Assembly: GCA_903919075.1 (NCBI GenBank)
Contig: CAIXGR010000036.1
Coordinates: forward strand, 1 to 64,000
Origin: an uncultured Bacteroidota bacterium
Lineage (GTDB): Bacteria > Bacteroidota > Bacteroidia > Chitinophagales > LD1
Direction of reading: 5' to 3'
DNA length: 64,000 bases
Part shown: in pieces, positions 26,311-34,237 of the stretch
How the letters are laid out: every line of letters starts with the position of its first letter
Position numbering within the stretch: position 1 is the stretch's first letter
Notes under the pieces: generated by a model
The model's input: the letters and a program-made list of their open reading frames with translations, nothing else
Told to the model about the DNA's origin: nothing
Databases searched by the model: none
Program-made: the position numbers and the translations under genes

Positions 26311-27237
26311 TTAGTAGGTTGCTACTTGCAAGCCAGATAAGCTGCTATTCATTGCTGCGGTTTGGTTTCCACCCATAATGTATAGCTTTCCTTTTACAAC
26401 CGCTGCTGCTGCGTGCCTTCTGCCCACCATGTTTGTTGGTTGTATTTCAGTGTAGGTATTAGTATTAACATCATAGCAAGCCGCGTGGGTTAATGTATTA
26501 TAATCTCCAATAATATATATTTTCGAACCGTAAACAGCAGTAGCATGCCCTGACACACCCGCCGGCATAGTATACACTTTCGACCATTTACCGGTACTAA
26601 TATCATATTTATCAATTCTTTTACATTGCCCCCCATTATAACCTCCTATTACATATAATTCACCGTTTATAATTTCGCCTTTTGTTTCTATACGCTTCGG
26701 CATATTTTCAAGCCGTGTCCATTCTTTAGTTGTAGGGTTAAAGCTGTATAATTTGTCTGAGTATGAAAGGTCACCCACTTCATTTTTATATGAACCTCCA
26801 AAAACATAAATAATTCCGTTCCATACGGCAGCGCCCCCGCCTTTAGTGGGGAAAGGATTATCGGTAGAAAAAGTTACTTCACCGGTGTTTAAATTTACAA
26901 CCTCCATTTTATTGTTTGGTTTACCGCCCAGGCTATTGCCGTTAAAAAGATATAGGTTGCCGCCAGTTATAACCGATGAAGAAAAATTTTTGGCTACCAG
27001 CGATTTAGTAAAAACAGACCACTGGTTTTTATTAATGTCGTATTTCTCAATTTCTGTAGTAAAACCCGTGGTGGTAGAATACCCGTTTGAAACATAAATA
27101 AAATTACTGTCCGCTGCGCTTGAAATTGCGGCACGAGATAAGTTCATGCTATTTAAATTTTCGAAGTTTAATGTTTGCGCTTTTGTAAATAAGCTAAGCG
27201 TAAATATGAACGAAAAGAAAAGAAACATTTTTTTCAT
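26311..27237 (-). CDS. Exported kelch-repeat protein
   Basis: 308 residues from ATG 27237. Signal peptide (MKKMFLFFSFIFTLSLFTKAQ), then five to six kelch units of about 48 residues, each with GG...YVFGG-type doublets (GGNLYLFNG, GIIYVFGGSY, GELYVIGGYN, SKIYIIGDYN, GKLYIMGGNQ). This builds a beta-propeller. Kelch propellers of this kind in Bacteroidota include N-acetylneuraminate epimerase relatives, but many are of unknown function. A longer reading from TTG 27258 is rejected because it would start inside the -7 box at 27256-27263. There is no sorting domain, so it is probably periplasmic. Confidence 0.85.
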   Translation of the reverse strand: MKKMFLFFSFIFTLSLFTKAQTLNFENLNSMNLSRAAISSAADSNFIYVSNGYSTTTGFTTEIEKYDINKNQWSVFTKSLVAKNFSSSVITGGNLYLFNGNSLGGKPNNKMEVVNLNTGEVTFSTDNPFPTKGGGAAVWNGIIYVFGGSYKNEVGDLSYSDKLYSFNPTTKEWTRLENMPKRIETKGEIINGELYVIGGYNGGQCKRIDKYDISTGKWSKVYTMPAGVSGHATAVYGSKIYIIGDYNTLTHAACYDVNTNTYTEIQPTNMVGRRHAAAAVVKGKLYIMGGNQTAAMNSSLSGLQVATY

Positions 27238-27255
27238 AAAAATTTGATTGAAATT

Positions 27256-27263
27256 CAAATCTA
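27256..27263 (-). promoter_or_regulatory. -7 box TAGATTTG for the kelch gene
   Basis: On the minus strand TAGATTTG fits TAnnTTTG, 18 bp before the ATG at 27237. No good -33 element is visible. It decides the start codon against an upstream TTG. Confidence 0.5.
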
Positions 27264-27320
27264 TAAAATTATAATAGTTAAATGTTTTTTGTTTTTGTGA
27301 AGGATATAAGTGTTAAGAAG

Positions 27321-30137
27321 CTACCTCGAAAGATACATCGACTTCTTCTTAAATAAATCTCGGAAATACGGGTCGTATAAATCTTTTATAAAGCGAATGG
27401 CCTCACCGGTACTTTTCATTTCAGGCCCCAACTCGTGCGATACGCCTGGGAATTTATCGAAGCTGAATACCGGTTCTTTAATAGCGTAACCTAGCAGGCG
27501 TTTGTAGTAAGTAAAATCTTTCAGCTTGTTTACGCCCAGCATTACTTTGGTAGCATAATTTAGGTACGGAATATTGTAGGCCTTGCAAATAAACGGCGTG
27601 GTGCGCGATGCACGCGGGTTGGCTTCAATAACATAAACCTTTCCGTTCTTAATGGCGAATTGAATATTAATAAGCCCGCGAATTTGCAGCGCGCGCGCAA
27701 TTTTATCGGCATACTCGCGCATTTGCGCCAGCACCGGTTCCGGTAGGTTGTAGGGTGGCAGCACAGCGTTCGAATCGCCGCTATGTATACCGGCGGGTTC
27801 AATGTGCTCCATAATACCCATAATCTCCACCTGCTCGCCATCAAATATGGCATCTATCTCGGCTTCCTCTGCCCGGTCTAAAAAATGGTCAATCAAAATA
27901 TTATTATCGGGGAAGAATTTTAAAATCTTCACTACGCTTTGCGTCAAATCTTCATCGTTAATTACAATGCGCATACGCTGGCCACCTAATACATACGATG
28001 GGCGAACCAATACCGGATAGCCTACGCGGCGCGCTACTTCAATGGCCTCGGCAGCATTTTTTGCTGCACCGTAATTTGGGTAAGGTATATTCAACTGCTT
28101 TAATAAATCTGAAAATCGCTCGCGGTCCTCAGCAATATCCATATTATCGAAACTGGTGCCGATAATTTTTATTCCCTTCTCGTGTAAATTTTTTGAAAGC
28201 TTTAAAGCCGTTTGTCCGCCCAGCTGCACAATAACACCTTCGGGTTTTTCGTAGTCAATCAATTCGCGCAAGTGCTCCCAAAACACCGGTTCGAAATAAA
28301 GCTTATCGGCAATATCCGGGTCGGTTGAAACTGTTTCGGGGTTGCAGTTCATCATTATGGCTTCGTAGCCCGCTTCGCGAAGCGCCAGTACGCCATGCAC
28401 ACAACAATAATCAAACTCAATGCCCTGGCCAATTCTGTTGGGGCCGCTGCCCAGTACAATTATTTTTTTCTTATCGCTCACCACACTTTCGCTACCGGTA
28501 TCAAAAGTTGAATAATAGTAAGGTGTCTTCGCTTCAAACTCACCGGCACAGGTATCAACCAATTTATATACGCGCTTTATATTTAATATTTTGGTCCGGT
28601 AGTCATAAACTTCGTCTTCGGTGCTTTGGGTCATCCAGGCTATTTGCAAATCGCTGTAGCCTTTCTCTTTTATTTCCTGCATTAGCGCAGCATCAACATT
28701 GTTCAACTCCAGCTTGCGCACCTTTCGTTCGGTTTCCACCAACTCCATAATCTGGTTTAAAAACCACGGGTCTATTCGGGTTATGTCCTGTATGGTTTTT
28801 AAAGGCACACCTAATTTCAGCGCATCATAAATTCTAAACACTCGGTCCCACGAAGGCACTTTAATGCCCTGCAACATATCATCGGTGCTTACCCATGTTT
28901 TGCCATCGGCGCCCAAGCCTATCCGGTTGTTCTCTAACGATTGACAGGCTTTCTGTAATGCTTCCGGAAAACTTCTACCTATCCCCATCACCTCGCCAAC
29001 CGATTTCATTTGCAAGCCCAGTGTATCATCGCAACCCTGAAGCTTATCAAAATTCCAGCGCGGAATTTTTACAATTACATAATCTAACGCAGGTTCGAAA
29101 AACGCAGAAGTGGTTTTTGTAATTTGATTTTTTAATTCATCTAGCGTATAGCCAATCGCCAGCTTCGCCGCAATTTTAGCAATAGGGTAACCGGTAGCTT
29201 TGGAGGCCAGTGCCGATGAGCGCGACACGCGTGGATTCATTTCAACCGAAATAATATCCTCGGTAACCGGGTCGATAGCAAACTGTACGTTGCAGCCACC
29301 GGCAAAGGTTCCAATCTTGCAAATCATTTGCTTGGCATACTCGCGCATGCGCTGAAAAGCGGTATCGCTCAAAGTCATGGCCGGTGCTACGGTAATCGAA
29401 TCACCGGTGTGTATGCCCATCGGGTCGAAGTTCTCCACCGTGCATATCACTACAAAATTATCCTTCACATCGCGCATTACTTCCAGCTCAAATTCCTTCC
29501 AGCCCATTACTGCTTTTTCAATCAACACCTCGTGCGTTGGCGATGCTGCCATGCCACGCTGCAGTTTTTCATCAAACTCTTCTTTGGTATGAACAAAACT
29601 GCCACCGGTGCCACCTAATGTATATGATGGACGAATTACCAACGGAAAACCAATTTTCTGCGCCGCCTCTTTTCCTTCTAAAAATGAATTGGCGATAAAC
29701 GATGGCGCTACCTGTATGCCTAACTCAAGCATAAAATTTCTGAACGATTCGCGGTTCTCGGTAGTTTCAATAGCCTTAAAATCGGCGCCTATAACTTTTA
29801 CATTAAATTTTTCCCATATACCTAAATCGTAGGCTTCCATGCAAAGGTTTAATGCGGTTTGTCCGCCCATGGTGGGTAGCACGGCATCAATTTTTCGTTC
29901 CTCCAAAATTTTTATCAGCGAATCAATAGTAATGGGCAGCAGGTAAACAAAATCGGCAACTAATGGGTCTGTCATTATAGTTGCCGGATTCGAGTTGAGG
30001 AGCGTTACTTCAATGCCTTCTTCGCGCAAACTTCGCGCCGCCTGCGAACCGGCATAATCAAACTCGCAAGCCTGCCCTATAATAATAGGCCCGCTGCCGA
30101 TGATGAGGATGGAGTTGATGGAGTTATCGCGAGGCAT
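27321..30137 (-). CDS. carB: Carbamoyl-phosphate synthase large chain, short form
   Basis: 938 residues. Two homologous halves, each with a preATP-grasp (GSGPIIIGQACEFDYAGSQA and GSGPNRIGQGIEFDYC) and an ATP-grasp domain. CarB makes carbamoyl phosphate from bicarbonate, ATP and ammonia supplied by CarA, for arginine and pyrimidine synthesis. The protein stops directly after the second synthetase unit (ending KKSMYLSR); the about 130-residue MGS-like allosteric domain of E. coli CarB (total about 1073) is absent, as in other Bacteroidota. A TATCTTCG box on the minus strand at 30193-30200 could be its promoter. carA is not in the window. Confidence 0.95.
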   Translation of the reverse strand: MPRDNSINSILIIGSGPIIIGQACEFDYAGSQAARSLREEGIEVTLLNSNPATIMTDPLVADFVYLLPITIDSLIKILEERKIDAVLPTMGGQTALNLCMEAYDLGIWEKFNVKVIGADFKAIETTENRESFRNFMLELGIQVAPSFIANSFLEGKEAAQKIGFPLVIRPSYTLGGTGGSFVHTKEEFDEKLQRGMAASPTHEVLIEKAVMGWKEFELEVMRDVKDNFVVICTVENFDPMGIHTGDSITVAPAMTLSDTAFQRMREYAKQMICKIGTFAGGCNVQFAIDPVTEDIISVEMNPRVSRSSALASKATGYPIAKIAAKLAIGYTLDELKNQITKTTSAFFEPALDYVIVKIPRWNFDKLQGCDDTLGLQMKSVGEVMGIGRSFPEALQKACQSLENNRIGLGADGKTWVSTDDMLQGIKVPSWDRVFRIYDALKLGVPLKTIQDITRIDPWFLNQIMELVETERKVRKLELNNVDAALMQEIKEKGYSDLQIAWMTQSTEDEVYDYRTKILNIKRVYKLVDTCAGEFEAKTPYYYSTFDTGSESVVSDKKKIIVLGSGPNRIGQGIEFDYCCVHGVLALREAGYEAIMMNCNPETVSTDPDIADKLYFEPVFWEHLRELIDYEKPEGVIVQLGGQTALKLSKNLHEKGIKIIGTSFDNMDIAEDRERFSDLLKQLNIPYPNYGAAKNAAEAIEVARRVGYPVLVRPSYVLGGQRMRIVINDEDLTQSVVKILKFFPDNNILIDHFLDRAEEAEIDAIFDGEQVEIMGIMEHIEPAGIHSGDSNAVLPPYNLPEPVLAQMREYADKIARALQIRGLINIQFAIKNGKVYVIEANPRASRTTPFICKAYNIPYLNYATKVMLGVNKLKDFTYYKRLLGYAIKEPVFSFDKFPGVSHELGPEMKSTGEAIRFIKDLYDPYFRDLFKKKSMYLSR

Positions 30138-30243
30138 GATGCTAATTTAGAATGCGGAACTGAATACAAAATTCGCATTATCGGTTGGAAAGCGAAGATA
30201 AGAAAGCGGGAGTGTTGAACAACAGGATTGTTACCAACATCTG

Positions 30244-31407
30244 CTATTTTTCCAACTTTTTACCATCGGCATATTTTTCTGTTTTAACTAAAATGCCCTG
30301 GTCGTTGTAATAATTCCATTGGCCTTCCATTAGCGATGGTGTGCGACTTTGCACCACCATCGTTTCGTCAAGTGTCACGGGATCTGTAGTCATAACCGTA
30401 TCTCTATATATTGTAGTTGCACTGGGTTTTATGCTTCCTTCCAATCTTTTTTTTCCATCGGGGTAATATAACGTAATGGGGCCGCTCAATGCCCCGTGCG
30501 AATAGCTAATATCTGCCAGCAATTTGTCCTTATCATACCATTTAAGGTTAAAAGAATCATTAGCAAAAAACCGGTAGCGCTCTGAAAGTGACATTTTTTT
30601 ATCAGAGCGGTAAAATACATCCAGGCTACAGGTATCGCAATATGCATTACAAGTAGTTTTTATTTCCTTATCTTTTGCAAGCGCATCATAATAGTCCTGC
30701 CTTGAAATTTGCAATAAGCTATCAAAGCTTATGAAATAAGCATCCAATTGCACATAGGGCAAGCCTCCATAGATTTCAAATGTCATCGGTGTTAAGCGAA
30801 AGAGGGTGGAAGGCAAACCGGAACTTGTTTTAAATTCAGCTTCAATTTCGGTAAATTCAATCCGGTCGTGGGGGCGCAGCTTTTTAATTGCCGCACGTAA
30901 TTCAGGCGAAAACATAGGGCCATCGCACTTAATGCTAAAGGTTTCATTACCGGAATGAATTACAGCAGTATATGCGTTTACATAAACGCGCACTTCAAAA
31001 TTAAAATTTTCAACAAGCGCTACCAGGCCGGTAGAAGCAAGCAACCAGCCTTTTTGCATTCCTCCACCTTTTATCTTCCCGTTTAAAGTAATTGCGGGCA
31101 CCGGGATAGAATGAAACATAATCCGCTTAAAGTAAATAGTGTCGCCTTGCATGTTTTGAAGACATAGAAAGCGATAACCGCCCGCGTTTAATATAAGCGC
31201 CGTATCTGTTTTATGGCAGGTACCATTTTCAATGCTGGCTTCATATTCATCAGGCCGAAGCACTTTGCCATTATAAATTACCTGAACCGGGTTATCGAGC
31301 CCATAATACAAATTACCTTTTTCAGCATATATAAAGGTTTTGTTTTGCCCCTCTGCTGAAAGAGTAATTACGAGACTGAAAATTGCAAGGATAAACTTAT
31401 AGGACAT
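30244..31407 (-). CDS. Exported protein with GldM C-terminal-like domains and MORN-like repeats
   Basis: 387 residues, signal peptide 1-20. Residues about 25-225 follow the order of the last two periplasmic domains of GldM: GNLYYGLDNPVQVIYNG (GldM: a similar NxxYxGVxNP), IPVPAITLNGKIKGGGMQKGWLLASTGLVALVENFNFEVRV (core positions), then FSPELRAAIKKLRPHDRIEFTEIEA. Residues about 300-387 contain MORN-like units (GALSGPITLYYPDGKKRLEG, EGQWNYYNDQGILVKTEKY). There is no GldM membrane helix or stalk. GldM is the T9SS motor stator that reaches the outer-membrane ring; a free copy of its tip could bind the same ring. That role is inference; the alignment is by eye. Confidence 0.7.
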   Translation of the reverse strand: MSYKFILAIFSLVITLSAEGQNKTFIYAEKGNLYYGLDNPVQVIYNGKVLRPDEYEASIENGTCHKTDTALILNAGGYRFLCLQNMQGDTIYFKRIMFHSIPVPAITLNGKIKGGGMQKGWLLASTGLVALVENFNFEVRVYVNAYTAVIHSGNETFSIKCDGPMFSPELRAAIKKLRPHDRIEFTEIEAEFKTSSGLPSTLFRLTPMTFEIYGGLPYVQLDAYFISFDSLLQISRQDYYDALAKDKEIKTTCNAYCDTCSLDVFYRSDKKMSLSERYRFFANDSFNLKWYDKDKLLADISYSHGALSGPITLYYPDGKKRLEGSIKPSATTIYRDTVMTTDPVTLDETMVVQSRTPSLMEGQWNYYNDQGILVKTEKYADGKKLEK

Positions 31408-31474
31408 TTTTAATAAGATAATAGTTTAAAAAAAAACAATTACTCAATATAATTAATAAATGTAAGAACAGTAA

Positions 31475-31558
31475 CTAGCAATAACACCAGGCTTCTTTGA
31501 ATTCTTCATCAAAATGCCCACCTACTATTGATGTGTCAATGTAAATTCGTTGCTTCAT
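31475..31558 (-). pseudogene. Remnant of a PIN-domain toxin gene
   Basis: An ATG at 31558 begins a 27-codon frame reading KQRIYIDTSIVGGHFDEEFKEA and then stopping at 31475. The pattern M-K-x-x-I-Y-I-D-T-S-x-x-G-G is the typical start of Bacteroidota PIN (VapC-like) toxins, with the first catalytic aspartate. The remaining about 110 residues are gone. Immediately upstream another short minus frame ends in an ATGA overlap with this ATG, as antitoxin-toxin pairs do, and may be the antitoxin end. Confidence 0.5.
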
Positions 31559-31605
31559 TGATTGCTATCTTCTTCCGAAGTTATAAAAAGAGCAGCAGGT
31601 AACTC

Positions 31606-31613
31606 TATATTCG
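31606..31613 (+). promoter_or_regulatory. -7 box TATATTCG directly before the PabA/TrpG start
   Basis: TATATTCG fits the TAnnTTCG variant and ends 4 bp before the ATG at 31618, so transcription would begin at or very near the start codon (leaderless message). Confidence 0.4.
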
Positions 31614-31617
31614 CCAC

Positions 31618-32187
31618 ATGGTTCTGCTGATTGATAACTACGATTCGTTTACCTACAACCTTTACGACTACATCCTGCAACTGGGTGTAACCTGCCGCGT
31701 AGTGCGTAACGATGAGTTAACATTAAATGAAATTGCAGCCATTAAATTTTCGTCGGCTATTATTTCACCGGGGCCAAAAATTCCGGCGCAGGCGGGTATT
31801 ACTATGGATTTTATTAAACAGTTCCATGCCACTAAACCTATTTTGGGTATCTGTTTAGGGCATCAGGCTATTGGACAATTTTTTGGGGCACAATTAATAA
31901 ACGCCAAAGCACCGGTGCATGGCAAAACTTCGGTTATCAGCCACACCAATCATTTTCTTTTCAAAAATTTGCCCGAAAAGTTTGAAGTAATGCGCTACCA
32001 CTCGCTGGTTATTGATAAGCTTGAAAAAACAGGCTTGCAAATAACCGCCACTACTGCCGATGGCGAAATAATGGCCGTTGCCCACCAGCAATATAAAATA
32101 GCCGGCGTGCAGTTTCATCCTGAATCGATACTTACACAGCATGGTTTGCAGCTAATGAAGAATTGGTTTGAGGAGGTACGGGATTGA
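31618..32187 (+). CDS. Anthranilate/aminodeoxychorismate synthase glutaminase subunit
   Basis: 189 residues, full length for TrpG/PabA. It begins LLIDNYDSFTYNLYDY, has the oxyanion region SPGPKIPAQAG, the nucleophile in GICLGHQAIGQFFGA (Cys near 79) and the pair in GVQFHPESILT (His near 167). It supplies ammonia from glutamine to TrpE or PabB. With no trp genes around, an aminodeoxychorismate (folate) role or a shared subunit is as likely as a tryptophan role. The start is secure from the family pattern. Confidence 0.9.
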   Translation: MVLLIDNYDSFTYNLYDYILQLGVTCRVVRNDELTLNEIAAIKFSSAIISPGPKIPAQAGITMDFIKQFHATKPILGICLGHQAIGQFFGAQLINAKAPVHGKTSVISHTNHFLFKNLPEKFEVMRYHSLVIDKLEKTGLQITATTADGEIMAVAHQQYKIAGVQFHPESILTQHGLQLMKNWFEEVRD

Positions 32188-32202
32188 GGTAATACTACCG
32201 GT

Positions 32203-32338
32203 GCCTCACCCCGTCTCGCTTCGCTCGCCACCCCTCTCCACACTATGCATAGAGAGGGGGAATACAAAAAAATATTTTGGCTGTTTCCTTCTCCATCCAA
32301 TGGAGAGGGTGACCGAGCGAAGCAAGGTCGGGTGAGGC
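32203..32338. repeat. Inverted pair of hairpin repeats (MITE-like unit)
   Basis: 32203-32260 is a copy of the GCTTCGCTCGCC repeat in minus orientation and 32286-32338 one in plus orientation. The ends match over about 38 bases with a few differences, starting GCCTCACCC on the left and ending GGGTGAGGC on the right. Each half also has its own small hairpin (CCCTCTC/GAGAGGG and CTCCA/TGGAG). The whole is a 136-bp unit with terminal inverted repeats and no coding capacity. Confidence 0.8.
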
Positions 32339-32403
32339 TGGCAACTGCTTACTGCGCCATACAAAGCATTCGCAATGTTTATATTACAATACGTGAGTAA
32401 AAT

Positions 32404-32432
32404 TTTGTTTTCGGGTTAAAAAATTACTTTTG
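32404..32432 (+). promoter_or_regulatory. Candidate promoter of the alpha/beta hydrolase gene
   Basis: TTTG at 32404-32407 and TACTTTTG at 32425-32432 with a 17-bp spacer; the ATG at 32445 follows 12 bp later. Confidence 0.5.
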
Positions 32433-32444
32433 ATTTGAGCCAAT

Positions 32445-33212
32445 ATGGATTCCATGCAATTTGAAATAAAACAGGAACAACAATTCAAATATTCTGAAGA
32501 GGGCACGGGTGTAGCCGTTGTTTTGTTGCATGGTTTGTTTGGCACGCTCAGCAATTTCAACCAACTTATAAAGCATTTTTCGGCAAAGTACAGGGTGGCT
32601 ATTCCACTTTTGCCTTTGTACGAACTGCCGGTTACCAAAACCACTATTGATGGAATGGTTGATTATGTGGATGAGTTTATTCAATACAAAAATTTCGACC
32701 AGGTTCATTTAATAGGCAACTCGCTGGGTGGGCATATAGCACAACTATACGCTTTGCGCCGCCCCGAAAAAGTAAAAACCATGACCCTTACCGGCAGCTC
32801 AGGCCTGTTCGAAAACTCGCTGGGCGATACTTACCCACGCAAAGGAAACTACGATTACGTAAAGCAAAAAGCCGAATCAACCTTTTACGATACCCGCCTG
32901 GCCACAAAAGAATTGGTTGACGATGTTTTTGAAACAGTAAATAACCGCAGCAAAGCCATACGCATTATTACTATAGCCAAATCGGCCATTCGGCATAATT
33001 TACGTAACTTGCTACCGTCAATGCGGCTGCCTGTTTGCCTTATTTGGGGTAAGCAGGATTCTATAACCCCTGGCTTTGTTGGGGAAGAATTTCATAAATT
33101 ACTGCCTGATTCTGAGCTAAATGTGATTGAAAATTGCGGCCATGCGGCCATGATGGAGAAACCTGATGAGTTCAACAAAATTTTGGAACGCTTTTTGGAT
33201 AAACATCTGTAG
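32445..33212 (+). CDS. Alpha/beta hydrolase
   Basis: 255 residues, cytoplasmic (no signal). Catalytic triad visible: Ser in GNSLGGH (near 92), Asp in GKQDSITP (near 204), His in NCGHAAMMEKPDEF (near 231); oxyanion region LLHGLFGT (about 28-35). It is of the MhpC/BioH general type, and the substrate is unknown. The gene has its own promoter-like sequence and stands between a repeat unit and the CBS protein gene. Confidence 0.88.
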   Translation: MDSMQFEIKQEQQFKYSEEGTGVAVVLLHGLFGTLSNFNQLIKHFSAKYRVAIPLLPLYELPVTKTTIDGMVDYVDEFIQYKNFDQVHLIGNSLGGHIAQLYALRRPEKVKTMTLTGSSGLFENSLGDTYPRKGNYDYVKQKAESTFYDTRLATKELVDDVFETVNNRSKAIRIITIAKSAIRHNLRNLLPSMRLPVCLIWGKQDSITPGFVGEEFHKLLPDSELNVIENCGHAAMMEKPDEFNKILERFLDKHL

Positions 33213-33369
33213 TTCGAATAACGGCGTATATGTATATGTATGAAAGACTTTTGATCGTTAAATAAGTAGAGAAAAAGCTAAAACAAAGTTTTACAAAATT
33301 ATGACCAACTTTTTTAAGCCTTTTACGTCTAATAATACAAAGGGCAACAAGTAAACAACAAAAACAAAA

Positions 33370-34035
33370 ATGATAGCTCCCGAACTGATATCAGACACCA
33401 TCCCCCCTCTTCATCTTGATGATAGCGGCGAACATGCGCTGATGCTGATGCAGGAGTACAACGTAAGCCAGTTGCCTGTGCTTGATGGTGCCAATAAATA
33501 CTCAGGGTTTATTACTATGGAAGAAATCATCCATATTAAACACCTCAGCAATTCGCTTAAAACTTTCCAAATACAATGGCGCGCACCTTTTGTGCTAAAC
33601 ACCGCCCATATTTTTGATGTAATGCGTGCCGCGGTAGATTTTAATATTAAAATAGTACCAGTAGTAGATGAGAACTCGGAATATATAGGTGTAGTATCGG
33701 CCGAAAGCTGCCTTAGGGCCTTTGCGCTTTTAAACTCGGTAAAAGATGCCGGTGCAACTATTGAGGTTGAAATACCCCTGCAAGATTATACCCTTTCCGA
33801 AGTAGCACGAATTGCCGAAGATAACAACGCCAACATACTTTGCCTTTATACCAACATAAAGCAGGAAACTGCCACTGTTGAACTTACCATTAAACTAAAC
33901 ACTACCGATGTAGCCGGTATGGTTGCCTCGTTCGAACGCTTTGAATATGTAGTAAAAGGCGTTTACAACGATGTAAAATTTACCGAAGAACTGAAAGACC
34001 GGTATGATGCTTTGATGCGGTACCTTAATGTTTAG
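33370..34035 (+). CDS. CBS-pair protein with ACT-like C-terminus
   Basis: 221 residues, cytoplasmic. Two CBS motifs (about 5-60: LMLMQEYNVSQLPVLDGANKY; about 70-125: DVMRAAVDFNIKIVPVVDENSE) and a C-terminal region (about 135-205: GATIEVEIPLQDYTLSEVARIAEDNNANI) with ACT-like alternation. CBS pairs bind adenine nucleotides and act as energy sensors; this kind of stand-alone CBS-ACT protein is common in Bacteroidota. The partner is unknown. ATG 33370 is the natural start; an A-rich leader precedes it. Confidence 0.85.
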   Translation: MIAPELISDTIPPLHLDDSGEHALMLMQEYNVSQLPVLDGANKYSGFITMEEIIHIKHLSNSLKTFQIQWRAPFVLNTAHIFDVMRAAVDFNIKIVPVVDENSEYIGVVSAESCLRAFALLNSVKDAGATIEVEIPLQDYTLSEVARIAEDNNANILCLYTNIKQETATVELTIKLNTTDVAGMVASFERFEYVVKGVYNDVKFTEELKDRYDALMRYLNV

Positions 34036-34044
34036 GTAATTTTT

Positions 34045-34107
34045 GTCCTCCTTCGAAGGCGGACGACTGGATTTTCCGCAGGAAAAGACAGTCAGGGGGA
34101 TGACGAG
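34045..34107. repeat. Double-hairpin repeat with G-rich tail
   Basis: Hairpin 1 is GTCCTCCTTCGAAGGCGGAC (34045-34064). Hairpin 2 has arms GACTG/CAGTC and TTTTCC/GGAAAA around GCA (34065-34093). The tail AGGGGGATGACGAG follows. It has the same two-hairpin-plus-G-tail plan as 415-469 and 36801-36850, with different arm sequences. Confidence 0.8.
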
Positions 34108-34216
34108 CCCCCCAAACCCACAGCAACCACCCCAAACCCCGCCATTCTGTCCCCTTAACCCAACAAAAAAATATAGTTTCGTCTCAAACGTTCATATCTC
34201 ACGTGCGTAATTATTA

Positions 34217-34224
34217 TATTTTTG
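34217..34224 (+). promoter_or_regulatory. -7 box TATTTTTG before the DUF5686 gene
   Basis: TATTTTTG fits TAnnTTTG and lies 13 bp before the ATG at 34238; it argues against the upstream TTG 34232 as start. No clear -33 element. Confidence 0.45.
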
Positions 34225-34237
34225 GCGCACTTTGCCC

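Noticed and set aside
27238-27258. TTG start at 27258 for the kelch gene
   Set aside because: It lies inside the -7 promoter box; ATG 27237 begins a standard signal peptide.
28325-29618. Several plus-strand frames opposite carB (up to 141 codons)
   Set aside because: Shadows of the carB gene, whose domain content is unambiguous.
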